Source: Streptomyces narbonensis (GTDB lineage Bacteria > Actinomycetota > Actinomycetes > Streptomycetales > Streptomycetaceae). From it: a DNA stretch of 64,000 bases. Below are positions 1 to 8,360 of the stretch, in pieces. Both the position numbers and the translations under genes were made by a program. The notes beneath the pieces are model-generated. The model was not told the DNA's origin. It did not search any database and saw only the letters and a program-made list of their open reading frames with translations. The DNA lies in contig NZ_BMSF01000020.1 of assembly GCF_014649015.1 (NCBI RefSeq), positions 53,962 through 117,961 on the forward strand, given 5' to 3'. Positions within the stretch are counted from its first letter, which is position 1, and the number at the start of each line of letters is the position of its first letter.

Positions 1-935
1 CGCCCGGCATCTGGCAGCAGACCACCTTCGGCGGCGAGGCCGTCTACGCCCTGCCTCAGGACTCGGGCCCGCTGATGTTCTTCTACCGCGAGGACCTCTT
101 CAAGCAGTACGGCCTGACCGTCCCCACCACCTGGGACGAGTTCGCCGAGACCGCACGCGCCGTCAAGAAGAAGGCCCCCAAGAAGTCCCTGACCACCTTC
201 TCCGCCAACGACTCCGGCCTCTTCGCCGGTCTCTCCCAGCAGGCCGGCGCCAAGTGGTGGACCTTCGAGGGCGACACCTGGAAGGTCGGCATCGACGACG
301 CCGCCACCAGGAAGGTCTCCGACTTCTGGGGCGGCCTGGTCGCCGAGGGCGCCGTCGACAACCAGCCGATGTACACCCCCGCCTGGAACAAGGCCCTGAA
401 CACCGGCGAGCAGCTCGCCTGGGTCAGCGCCGTCTGGGCCCCCGGCACCCTCACCACCGCCGCACCCGACACCAAGGGCAAGTGGGCCATGGCCCCCCTC
501 CCGCAGTGGAACAAGGGCGAGAACGCCACCGGCAGCTGGGGCGGCTCCTCCACCGCCGTCACCACCGACTCGAAGCACAAGGCCGCCGCCGCCGAGTTCG
601 CCACCTGGCTGAACACCGACCCGGAGGCCCTCGCCGCCCTCGTCAAGGAGAGCGGCATCTACCCCGCGGCCACCGCCGCCCAGACCAGCGGCGCCCTCGC
701 CAAGGCCCCCGACTACTTCGCCAACCAGCCCGACTTCTACACCCGCGCCGCCCAGATAGCGAAGACCACCGCCCCCGCGGCCTGGGGCCCGAACGTGAAC
801 GTCGCCTACACGTCCTTCAAGGACCAGTTCGGCAAGGCCGCCAAGGCCAAGAGCGGCTTCCCCGCGGCCCTCACCGCCATGCAGAACGCCACCGTCGCGG
901 ACCTGGACAAGCAGGGCTTCGAGGTCGCCAAGTGA
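1..935 (+). CDS. Sugar ABC transporter substrate-binding protein (5' end cut by window)
   Basis: The reading frame is open from base 3 and its true start lies before the window, so about 311 C-terminal residues are visible. The protein is an extracellular solute-binding lipoprotein of the CUT1 (family 1) type that would hand a sugar to the membrane permeases encoded next. Seen: the hinge and ligand-lobe pattern of the family, including FFYREDLFKQYGL, a W-rich ligand region and GSWGGSSTAV in the middle, then a helical C-terminus. The stop overlaps the next gene's GTG by 4 bp, so the two are co-translated. No ATPase gene follows; Streptomyces CUT1 importers usually share the MsiK ATPase encoded elsewhere. 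The sugar cannot be deduced. Confidence 0.9.
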   Translation, partial: PGIWQQTTFGGEAVYALPQDSGPLMFFYREDLFKQYGLTVPTTWDEFAETARAVKKKAPKKSLTTFSANDSGLFAGLSQQAGAKWWTFEGDTWKVGIDDAATRKVSDFWGGLVAEGAVDNQPMYTPAWNKALNTGEQLAWVSAVWAPGTLTTAAPDTKGKWAMAPLPQWNKGENATGSWGGSSTAVTTDSKHKAAAAEFATWLNTDPEALAALVKESGIYPAATAAQTSGALAKAPDYFANQPDFYTRAAQIAKTTAPAAWGPNVNVAYTSFKDQFGKAAKAKSGFPAALTAMQNATVADLDKQGFEVAK

Positions 936-1915
936 CGCAGCCCCCCAAGGGCGTGCGCCGGTCGTACGGGGTCGAGGCGGCCCCGTACGCCCCGCCCTCG
1001 TCCAGCACCACCCTCAAACGAGCGCGGAGCGCCCCCTACTTCTTCATCCTGCCCGCCGCCGTCCTCTTCGCCCTCTTCTTCGCGCTGCCCATCGGCTACG
1101 CGGTCTGGCTCAGCTTCCACAAGGTCCGGATCAAGGGCCTCGGCCTCGGCAAGGGGGCCAAGACCGAGGTCTGGGCCGGCCTGGAGAACTACACCTCCGC
1201 CCTCGCCGACTCCGAACTCCTCGCGAGCGCCCTGCGCGTCCTCGGCTACGGCGCCATCGTCGTCCCCGTCATGCTCGGCCTCGCCCTCTTCTTCGCGCTC
1301 CTCCTCGACTCCGAGCGCGTCCGGGGCCGCTCCTTCGCCCGGCTCGCGATCTTCCTCCCGTACGCCGTCCCCGGCGTCATCGCGGCCGTCCTCTGGGGCT
1401 TCCTCTACCTCCCCGACGTCAGCCCCTTCCACTACCTCCTCGACAAGGCCGGCCTCCCGCAGCCCGACCTCATGGACGGCGGACCCCTCTACCTGGCGAT
1501 GTCCAACATCGCCGTCTGGGGCGGCACCGGCTTCAACATGATCGTCATCTACACCGCGCTGCGCGCCCTGCCCACCGAGGTGTACGAGGCCGCCAAGCTC
1601 GACGGCTGCTCCGAACTCCAGATCGCGCTCCGCGTCAAGATCCCGATGGTGGTGCCCTCGCTGGTGCTCACCTTCTTCTTCTCGATCATCGCGACCCTCC
1701 AGGTCTTCAACGAGCCCATGACGCTCAAGCCGCTCACCAACGGCATCCCCTCCACCTGGAGTCCCCTCATGAAGGTCTACAGCGACGCCTTCACCGGCGG
1801 GAACATCCACGCGGCCTCGGCCACCGCCGTCGTGCTCGCCCTCGCCACCTTCGCGCTGTCTTTCACGCTCCTCAGGATCTCCAACCGCCGCACCACACAA
1901 GGAGCAGGCCGATGA
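932..1915 (+). CDS. Sugar ABC transporter permease, MalF/UgpA type
   Basis: Inner-membrane permease of a carbohydrate ABC importer, 327 aa from a GTG that overlaps the upstream stop (GTGA). The same frame stays open far upstream but that part overlaps the binding-protein gene, so the coupled GTG is chosen. Several hydrophobic segments are visible: the first at about residues 35-57 (FFILPAAVLFALFFALPIGY), others around 105-130, 145-170 and near the C-terminus. The EAA-type cytoplasmic loop that contacts the ATPase is present as YEAAKLDGCSELQIALRVKIPM. The gene is coupled to the second permease by another ATGA overlap. Function as an importer subunit is secure; the substrate is unknown. Confidence 0.93.
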   Translation: MTQPPKGVRRSYGVEAAPYAPPSSSTTLKRARSAPYFFILPAAVLFALFFALPIGYAVWLSFHKVRIKGLGLGKGAKTEVWAGLENYTSALADSELLASALRVLGYGAIVVPVMLGLALFFALLLDSERVRGRSFARLAIFLPYAVPGVIAAVLWGFLYLPDVSPFHYLLDKAGLPQPDLMDGGPLYLAMSNIAVWGGTGFNMIVIYTALRALPTEVYEAAKLDGCSELQIALRVKIPMVVPSLVLTFFFSIIATLQVFNEPMTLKPLTNGIPSTWSPLMKVYSDAFTGGNIHAASATAVVLALATFALSFTLLRISNRRTTQGAGR

Positions 1916-2838
1916 CCGGGCTCGCCTCCCCCAAGCTCCGCGAAGCGGCCCCCGCGACCGGCCGCACCCCCGCCACCGCCCCCGGCGTCTCCCAGGGGCC
2001 GCCGCGCCCCCGCCGCACCGCCCTGCTGCCCACGACCGCCCTCGTCCTCGGCGCGCTCTACTGCCTGCTGCCCGTCGCCTGGGTCCTCGTCGCCGCCACC
2101 AAGGCCGACGACGAACTCTTCTCCACCTTCACCTTCCTGCCCGGCACCGGCCTCACCGACAACATCGGCGAGCTCACCGGGTACCGCGACGGCATCTACT
2201 GGCGCTGGATGGCCAACTCCGTGCTGTACGCGGGTCTCGGCGGCGCCCTGTCCACCGTGGTCTCCGCGTTCGCCGGCTACGCCCTCGCCGTCTACCGCTT
2301 CCGAGGCCGCGAGGCGTTCTTCAACATCATGCTCGCGGGCGTCCTCATGCCCCCCGTCATCCTCGCCGTCCCGCAGTACCTGCTGATGGCCGAGGCCGAC
2401 CTCACGGACACGTACGCCTCCGTACTGCTGCCGCTCGTCCTCTCCCCGTACGGCGTCTACCTCGGCCGCATCTACGCCGAGGCCGCCGTCCCCATGGAGC
2501 TCGTCGAGGCCGGCCGCATGGACGGCGCCGGCGAGTGGCGGATCTTCCTCAGGATCGCGGTCCCCATGATGGCCCCGGGCCTCGTGACGATCTTCCTCTT
2601 CCAGTTCGTCGCCATCTGGAACAACTTCCTCCTGCCGTTCATCATGCTCGGCGACGACGAGAAGTTCCCCATGACCGTAGGCCTGTTCACCCTCCTCAAG
2701 CAGGGCGCCAGCCAGCCCGCCCTCTACACCCTGGTCATCACCGGAGCGCTCCTCGCGATCGTCCCGCTCATCGCCCTGTTCCTTCTCATCCAGCGCTTCT
2801 GGAGCCTCGATCTGCTCTCCGGCGCCGTAAAGTCCTGA
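1912..2838 (+). CDS. Sugar ABC transporter permease, MalG/UgpE type
   Basis: Second inner-membrane permease of the importer, 308 aa, starting on an ATG that overlaps the previous stop by 4 bp. The N-terminal 35 residues are cytoplasmic and proline/alanine-rich, followed by a first membrane segment at about 38-60. The EAA loop reads VEAGRMDGAGEWRIFLRIAVPM, as expected for the partner of a MalF-type protein. The C-terminus ends in a hydrophobic helix plus LIQRFWSLDLLSGAVKS. It completes a binding protein-permease-permease set with no dedicated ATPase. The LacI gene follows 30 bp later in the same direction and is likely co-transcribed. Confidence 0.93.
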   Translation: MTGLASPKLREAAPATGRTPATAPGVSQGPPRPRRTALLPTTALVLGALYCLLPVAWVLVAATKADDELFSTFTFLPGTGLTDNIGELTGYRDGIYWRWMANSVLYAGLGGALSTVVSAFAGYALAVYRFRGREAFFNIMLAGVLMPPVILAVPQYLLMAEADLTDTYASVLLPLVLSPYGVYLGRIYAEAAVPMELVEAGRMDGAGEWRIFLRIAVPMMAPGLVTIFLFQFVAIWNNFLLPFIMLGDDEKFPMTVGLFTLLKQGASQPALYTLVITGALLAIVPLIALFLLIQRFWSLDLLSGAVKS

Positions 2839-2868
2839 ACCACAGGGGATCGAGGGGAAACACACAGC

Positions 2869-3894
2869 ATGAGCACAGCAGCGGCAAGGCGCCGCCCGGC
2901 GACCATCCACGACGTGGCCCGCGAGGCCGGGGTCTCGCGCGGCACCGTCTCTCGTGTCCTCAACGGCGGCCACTACGTCAGCCCGTCGGCGAAGGCCGCC
3001 GTCGACGCGGCGATCCGCAGGACGGGATACGTCGTCAACCGGCACGCCCGCTCGCTGATCACCGGCAAGTCCGACTCGGTCGCCTTCCTCCTGACCGAGC
3101 CGCAGGAGCGGTTCTTCGAGGACCCCAACTTCAACGTCCTGCTGCGCGCCTGTACCCAGGCCCTCGCCGCGCAGGACATCCCGCTCCTCCTGATGATCGC
3201 GGGCACCGAGGACGAACGCCGCCGCAACCTCCGCTACATCGAGGCCGGCCACGTCGACGGCGTCCTCCTCGTCTCCAGCCACTCCGGCGACCCCGTCGTG
3301 GCCAGGCTGCACGAGGCCGGCGTGCCCGTCGTCGCCTGCGGAAAGCCGCTCGGCCAGACCGCCAAGATCGGCTACGTCGCCGCCGACGACCGCGACGGCG
3401 CCCGCGACATGGTGCGCCACCTCCACGCCTCGGGGCGGCGGCGGATCGCCACCGTCACCGGCCCGCTCGACACCCCGGGCGGCGTCGAGCGCCTCGCCGG
3501 CTACCGCGAGACGCTCGCCGAGGTCGGCCTCCCCGTCGACGAGACCCTGATCGCCGGCGGCGACTACAGCCGGGCGAGCGGCGAGGACGCGGCCCGCGCC
3601 CTCCTGGAGCGCGCCCCCGACATCGACGCCGTCTTCGTCGCCTCCGACCTGATGGCGCAGGGCGTCCTCGACACCCTGGCCCGCGCGGGCCGGCGGGTCC
3701 CCGAGGACATCGCGGTGGGCGGTTTCGACGACTCCCCGGCGGCCCTCTCCAGCCGCCCCTCGCTCACGACGATCCGCCAGCCGTGGGACCGCATCAGCAC
3801 CGAGATGGTGCGGACGCTCCTGGCCCGGATAGCGGGCGAGGAACCGGCGGCGGTCATCCTCCCCACGGAGCTCGTCCGCCGGGAATCGGCGTAG
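2869..3894 (+). CDS. LacI family transcriptional regulator of the sugar importer
   Basis: DNA-binding repressor of 341 aa. The N-terminal helix-turn-helix and hinge helix read TIHDVAREAGVSRGTVSRVLN at about residues 12-32, followed by a periplasmic-binding-protein-like effector domain with the usual VFVASDLMAQGVLDTL and VGGFDDSPAALSSRPSLTTIRQP stretches. It lies directly behind the permeases, which is the common Streptomyces layout of a local regulator of a CUT1 importer. A SD-like GGGGA precedes the ATG. The effector sugar is unknown, and its operator would lie upstream of the window. Confidence 0.93.
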   Translation: MSTAAARRRPATIHDVAREAGVSRGTVSRVLNGGHYVSPSAKAAVDAAIRRTGYVVNRHARSLITGKSDSVAFLLTEPQERFFEDPNFNVLLRACTQALAAQDIPLLLMIAGTEDERRRNLRYIEAGHVDGVLLVSSHSGDPVVARLHEAGVPVVACGKPLGQTAKIGYVAADDRDGARDMVRHLHASGRRRIATVTGPLDTPGGVERLAGYRETLAEVGLPVDETLIAGGDYSRASGEDAARALLERAPDIDAVFVASDLMAQGVLDTLARAGRRVPEDIAVGGFDDSPAALSSRPSLTTIRQPWDRISTEMVRTLLARIAGEEPAAVILPTELVRRESA

Positions 3895-3906
3895 CGGGAC
3901 GCTTTC

Positions 3907-3946
3907 GAGGAGCGGTCGGTCCCTGACGGGGGCCCGGCCGCTCCTC
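3907..3946. terminator. Bidirectional hairpin terminator between lacI-type gene and lutC
   Basis: A 13-bp stem (GAGGAGCGGTCGG against CCGGCCGCTCCTC, with one G-T pair) closes a 14-nt loop between two converging genes. There is no long T tract, which is normal for Streptomyces terminators. It could serve both strands. Confidence 0.6.
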
Positions 3947-3965
3947 CGTCATGTCGGGCAGCCGG

Positions 3966-4610
3966 TCACCTGGAAACCACCAGGATCACTTCCAGGGTCC
4001 GGGGGCCGTGCACGCCCTCGACCCGGTCAAGCTCGATGTCGCTCGTCGCGGACGGCCCGGAGATCCAGGTGAGCGGCCGCCCCGGGTCGAGCAGGGGGAG
4101 CGCCAGCGGCACCGAGGCCACCACCTGCTCCGGTGCCAGGACCACACAGACGTGCAGGTCGGGGACGAGGGTGAGGGCGCGGCGCCCCTGCCCCGGGCCG
4201 CCGTCGAGGACGAGGGTGCCGGTCTCGGCGATCGCCAGCGCGCAGCCCGTCACCACGGCGTCGATGCCGTCGAGTTCGTACGGGGTGAGCCGGGGCTCGT
4301 CGGGCCGCCGGACGGCGTCCGTGGCGGCGAGCCACGCGTCGGGCAGCCCGGGCGGGACGGCGACGCTCCGGGCACCGCGCTCCGCGAGCCGCTCGGCGAC
4401 CAGGGCGGCGAGGCCGCCGGGCGCGGTGCGGTGGACGTGGGCGCGGTAGTCGGCGAGGTTCTCGTGGAGCAGGCCGAGGACGGCCGCAGGGTCGTCCGCG
4501 GTGTGGCTGGTCCGGTAGTCGCGGTCGACCGCGGGCGCCTCGGGCGCGCCGGCGACGGCGGCGCGGACCCGGGCGAGGATCCGCTCGCGTGCGGAGACGG
4601 CGTCGGTCAT
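3966..4610 (-). CDS. lutC: LutC-like LUD-domain lactate utilisation protein
   Basis: Third subunit of the LutABC system, which oxidises L-lactate to pyruvate. 214 aa, with the LUD domain covering most of the protein (for example ELDGIDAVVTGCALAIAETGTLVL in the middle and GPSATSDIELDRVEGVHGP near the C-terminus). The ATG at 4610 overlaps the lutB stop by 4 bp. It is the last gene of a coupled run that begins with rhamnose genes, so the substrate is probably lactate made from rhamnose-derived lactaldehyde. A hairpin terminator follows the stop. The family is well established; the role in rhamnose breakdown is inferred from context. Confidence 0.9.
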   Translation of the reverse strand: MTDAVSARERILARVRAAVAGAPEAPAVDRDYRTSHTADDPAAVLGLLHENLADYRAHVHRTAPGGLAALVAERLAERGARSVAVPPGLPDAWLAATDAVRRPDEPRLTPYELDGIDAVVTGCALAIAETGTLVLDGGPGQGRRALTLVPDLHVCVVLAPEQVVASVPLALPLLDPGRPLTWISGPSATSDIELDRVEGVHGPRTLEVILVVSR

Positions 4611-6085
4611 GTGCGGTTCTTCCTCCACCAGTCGCGGAACGGTTCGGCGGGCAGTTCGGGCAGGTCCCGGTGGTCGGACCACTGCCGGGCGCCGGGGCCC
4701 GGCAGGCGCTTCGGGTGGACCTTGCGGGTCGCGGACGCCACCCTCTCCCCGGCGGCCAGCACGTTCGGGTGGTCGAGGACCCAGGATGCGGCCTTGATCG
4801 CGGCCTTCTCCAGCCTGTGGCCCTTCCCGCCCTCCTCGGCGACCCGCTCGCGCAGGTGCACCAGGACCTCGGGGATGTCGATGGCGACCGGGCACACCTC
4901 GTAGCAGGCGCCGCACAGCGAGGAGGCGTACGGCAGCGAGGCGTCGATCTCGCTGGTGGTGCCCCGGAGCTGGGGGGTGAGGATGGCGCCGATCGGCCCG
5001 GGGTAGACCGAGCCGTACGCGTGACCGCCGGCCCGCTCGTACACCGGGCAGACGTTGAGACACGCCGAGCAGCGGATGCAGCGCAGCGCCTGGCGCCCCA
5101 CCTCGTCGGCCAGGGCGTCCGTGCGGCCGTTGTCGAGGAGCACCAGATGGAAGGCGCGCGGCCCGTCCTCGTCGGCCGTGCCGGTCCACATGCTGGTGTA
5201 CGGGTTCATGCGCTCGGCCGTCGACGAGCGGGGCAGCGTCTGGAGGAACACCTCCAGGTCCCGCCAGGTCGGCACGACCTTCTCGATCCCGACGACGGAG
5301 ATGAGGGTCTCGGGCAGGGTCAGGCACATGCGGCCGTTGCCCTCGGACTCGACGACGACCAGGGTGCCGGTCTCGGCGACCATGAAGTTCGCCCCGGAGA
5401 TCCCCACCTTGGCGCGCAGGAACTTCTCCCGCAGGTGCAGCCGGGCCGCCTCCGCGAGCTCGGCCGGGGTGTCGCTCAGGCCCTCCGGTGCCGCCCGTCC
5501 CCAACTCCCCATCTTCTCCGCGAAGATGTCGCGGATCTCGCCTCGGTTGCGGTGGATGGCCGGGACCAGGATGTGCGAGGGGCGGTCCTCGCCGAGCTGC
5601 ACGATGAGCTCCGCGAGGTCCGTTTCGTAGGCGGCGATGCCCTCGGCCTCCAGGTGTTCGTTGAGCCCGATCTCCTGGGTGGCCATCGACTTGACCTTGA
5701 CGACCTCCGTCTCGCCCGTCGCCCTGACCAGATCGGCGACGATCCGGTTGGCCTCCGCCGCGTCCGCGGCCCAGTGGACGGTGCCGCCCGCGTCCGTCAC
5801 ACCCGCCTCCAACCGCAGGAGGTGCGTGTCCAGATGACGGAGCGTCTCGTCCTTGATCCGCTTCCCGGCCTCCCGCAGCGCGGCCCAGTCGTCGAGCTCG
5901 GCCACCGCTCGCGCCCGCTTGTCCCGGATCGTGTGCGTCGCGTGCCGGAGGTTGGCCCTCAGGGTCGTGTCACCGACCGCCTCGTGCGCCGCTTCCGGAA
6001 AGGACGGCATGCCGACGAATGCCCTCCCGTCGCCCGACCGCCGCCCCTCATCGAGCGCTGATGCGCGCACCTTCTTGTCGCTCAC
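4607..6085 (-). CDS. lutB: LutB-like iron-sulfur lactate utilisation protein
   Basis: 492 aa subunit of the LutABC lactate oxidation complex. The N-terminal two thirds is a LUD domain (VKVKSMATQEIGLNEHLEAEG and GISGANFMVAETGTLVVVE). The C-terminal third carries two ferredoxin-type [4Fe-4S] motifs, CIRCSACLNVCPVY and CGACYEVCPVAIDIP. The start chosen is GTG at 6085 because it overlaps the lutA stop (GTGA); no closer alternative start preserves the coupling. The lutC ATG overlaps the stop at the other end. Electron acceptor not evident. Confidence 0.92.
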   Translation of the reverse strand: MSDKKVRASALDEGRRSGDGRAFVGMPSFPEAAHEAVGDTTLRANLRHATHTIRDKRARAVAELDDWAALREAGKRIKDETLRHLDTHLLRLEAGVTDAGGTVHWAADAAEANRIVADLVRATGETEVVKVKSMATQEIGLNEHLEAEGIAAYETDLAELIVQLGEDRPSHILVPAIHRNRGEIRDIFAEKMGSWGRAAPEGLSDTPAELAEAARLHLREKFLRAKVGISGANFMVAETGTLVVVESEGNGRMCLTLPETLISVVGIEKVVPTWRDLEVFLQTLPRSSTAERMNPYTSMWTGTADEDGPRAFHLVLLDNGRTDALADEVGRQALRCIRCSACLNVCPVYERAGGHAYGSVYPGPIGAILTPQLRGTTSEIDASLPYASSLCGACYEVCPVAIDIPEVLVHLRERVAEEGGKGHRLEKAAIKAASWVLDHPNVLAAGERVASATRKVHPKRLPGPGARQWSDHRDLPELPAEPFRDWWRKNRT

Positions 6086-6798
6086 CGCCAGGGCTCCTCT
6101 TCCGTGCTCGCCAGGATCTCCGCCAAGTGCAGAGTGCGCAGCGGATCTTGACGCCGTCTCAGCATGCCTCCGAGATGCAGCAGACAGGAGTTGTCCGCCC
6201 CGCACAGCACCCCCGCGCCGGTGGACAGCGCGTTCGTGATCTTGTCGGCGCCCATGGCGGCCGACACGTCCGGGTTCTTCACCGCGAAGGTCCCGCCGAA
6301 GCCGCAGCACTCCTCCGCCCCCGGCAGCTCCACGAGCTCCAGGCCCTTCACCGCCTCCAGGAGCCGCCGGGGCCGCTCCCCGAGCCCGAGCATCCGGAGC
6401 CCGTGGCACGACGGGTGGTACGTCACCTTGTGCGGGAAGTACGCGCCGACGTCCGTCACGCCGAGCACGTCCACCAGGAACTCCGTCAGCTCGTGCACGC
6501 GCGGACCGAGGGCCGCCGCCTCCGCACCGAACGACGGGTAGTGGTGCCGCACCATCGCCGCGCAGGAACCGGACGGGACGACGACGTGCTCGTACCCCTC
6601 GAAGGCCCGCACCGTGCGCCGCACCAGTGGCCCGGTCTCCTCGCGGTAGCCGGTGTTGAACTGCGGCTGCCCGCAGCAGGTCTGCGCGGCGGGGAAGTCC
6701 ACCTCCACGCCGAGCCGTTCGAGGAGTCTGACCGTCGCCACGCCCGTCGAGGGGAAGACGGCGTCGTTGACGCAGGTGACGAAGAGGGCGACGCGCAT
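6082..6798 (-). CDS. lutA: LutA-like (Fe-S) lactate utilisation protein, double CCG domain
   Basis: 238 aa, a small cytoplasmic Fe-S protein built of two cysteine-rich CCG domains, as in LutA and the GlpC/HdrB family. CCGQPQFNTGY lies at about residues 41-51 and CCGFGGTFAVKNPDVS at about 164-179, with further conserved Cys residues at TCVN (9), GSCAA (79) and PSCHG (131). The ATG overlaps the rhaB stop by a single base (TGATG), a strong sign of translational coupling between rhamnulokinase and lactate oxidation. Acts with LutB and LutC. Confidence 0.92.
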   Translation of the reverse strand: MRVALFVTCVNDAVFPSTGVATVRLLERLGVEVDFPAAQTCCGQPQFNTGYREETGPLVRRTVRAFEGYEHVVVPSGSCAAMVRHHYPSFGAEAAALGPRVHELTEFLVDVLGVTDVGAYFPHKVTYHPSCHGLRMLGLGERPRRLLEAVKGLELVELPGAEECCGFGGTFAVKNPDVSAAMGADKITNALSTGAGVLCGADNSCLLHLGGMLRRRQDPLRTLHLAEILASTEEEPWR

Positions 6799-8360
6799 CA
6801 CGGGTTCCTCGGGGACGGTTCGGTTCGGGCGGCGGCCGCGTCCCAGGCGGCGCGGCCGGCGGGGTCCTTCCGCGGTTCGTAGTGTCGCAGGGGCTGCGTC
6901 GCCGAGACGAGCCGACGCGTCGAGGGCAGGTCGCCGACGAGCCCGGCGGCCCGCGCCTGCACGAGGACGTTGCCGAGGGCCGTGGCCTCGACCGGTCCGG
7001 CGACCACCGGCAGTCCGGTGGCGTCCGCCGTCCACTGGCACAGCAGCTCGTTGCGCGCCCCGCCGCCCACGAGGTGGACCCGCGTGATCTCCCGGCCGGC
7101 CAGCTCGGCGGCCTGCCGCAGCGCCCGGCGATGGGCCAGTGCCAGGCTCTCCAGGACGCAGCGGACCACCGCCCCCGGGCTCTCGGGCGCCCGCTGCCCG
7201 GACCTGCGGCAGGAGGCACGTATCCGCTCCGGCATGTCGCCCGGGGCCAGGAACTCCGGTGCGTCCGGGTCGACGAGCGCCGCGAACGGCTCCGCGCGGG
7301 CCGCCAGCGCGAGCAGCTCCGGCAGGGCGGTCGGCTCCTGCCCACGCGACTCCCACGTCCGGCGGCACTCCTCCAGGAGCCACAGGCCCATGATGTTCCG
7401 GAGGAAGCGGATGGTGCCGTCGACCCCCCGCTCGTTGGTGAAGTCGGCGGCCCGGGACTGCTCGGTGAGCACAGGGGCATCCAGCTCCAGGCCCGCGAGC
7501 GACCAGGTGCCGCAGGACAGGAAGGCGAAGTCCGGGCCGGTGGCCGGGATGGCGACCACCGCCGACGCCGTGTCGTGGGAGGCGACCGTCGTCACCCGGG
7601 TCCGGGCGTCGAGCCCGGTGAACTCCGCCACGTGGGGGAGGAGTTCGCCGGCCGGGTCGCCGGGGGCGCGGAGCGGCGGCAGCAGCCCGGCATCCACCCC
7701 GAGCCGGCCGAGCAGCTCCTTCGACCAGGTGCCCGCGCGGGCGTCGAAGAGCCCCGTCGTGGAGGCGTTGGTCTCCTCGGCCCCGACCGTCCCCGTCAGC
7801 CAGTGGACCATCAGGTCCGGCATCAGCAACAGCGTCCGGGCCGCAGCCAGTTGGGCACTCCCGGCGGCTGCGGTGAGCTGGAAGACGGTGTTGAACGGCA
7901 GGTGCTGGAGGCCGGTGACCCGGTACAGCTCCGCCCGGCCGACCCGCGCCCACACGGCCTCGGCGGCGCCCTCGGTCCGCGGATCGCGGTAGTGGTACGG
8001 AGCGCCGAGGAGAGCGCCGTCGGCATCGAGGAGGCCGTAGTCCACGCCCCAGGTGTCGACGCCGACGGAGGCGACCCCGCCGGCGCGGGCTGCCACGCGC
8101 AGTCCTTCCAGGACGCCCCGGTGGAGACCGAGGACGTCCCAGCGCAGCCCGTCGGGCAGCCGGACGGGGGTGTTGGGGAAGCGGTGCGCCTCGGTGAGGT
8201 CGAGGACCCCGGGACCGACGCGGCCGAGCATCACCCGCCCGCTGGTGGCCCCGAGATCCACCGCCGCGAACACGTCCCGGGGCCTTGCCGTCGACCGCAT
8301 CGTCAACCCCGTCGTCAGCCCCGTCGTCGACCCCGTCTCCGGACTCGTCCTCGGACTCAT
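6798..8360 (-). CDS. rhaB: Rhamnulokinase
   Basis: Sugar kinase of the FGGY family that phosphorylates L-rhamnulose to L-rhamnulose 1-phosphate. The phosphate-binding loop AAVDLGATSGRVMLG sits near the N-terminus, the substrate-binding WGVDYGLLD follows, and the second ATPase motif appears as VHLVGGGARNELLCQWTADATG. Length (520 aa) includes about 25 extra N-terminal residues when the ATG at 8360 is used. That start is preferred because it overlaps the aldolase stop (ATGA), though an in-frame ATG 20 codons on (MRSTARPRDV) also fits the family length. Middle gene of the rhamnose-lactate operon. Confidence 0.93.
   Translation of the reverse strand: MSPRTSPETGSTTGLTTGLTMRSTARPRDVFAAVDLGATSGRVMLGRVGPGVLDLTEAHRFPNTPVRLPDGLRWDVLGLHRGVLEGLRVAARAGGVASVGVDTWGVDYGLLDADGALLGAPYHYRDPRTEGAAEAVWARVGRAELYRVTGLQHLPFNTVFQLTAAAGSAQLAAARTLLLMPDLMVHWLTGTVGAEETNASTTGLFDARAGTWSKELLGRLGVDAGLLPPLRAPGDPAGELLPHVAEFTGLDARTRVTTVASHDTASAVVAIPATGPDFAFLSCGTWSLAGLELDAPVLTEQSRAADFTNERGVDGTIRFLRNIMGLWLLEECRRTWESRGQEPTALPELLALAARAEPFAALVDPDAPEFLAPGDMPERIRASCRRSGQRAPESPGAVVRCVLESLALAHRRALRQAAELAGREITRVHLVGGGARNELLCQWTADATGLPVVAGPVEATALGNVLVQARAAGLVGDLPSTRRLVSATQPLRHYEPRKDPAGRAAWDAAAARTEPSPRNP

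Noticed and set aside
254..931. Upstream extension of the first permease frame
   Set aside because: It overlaps the binding-protein gene in another frame and encodes only Arg/Gly/His-rich sequence; the coupled GTG at 932 is the start.
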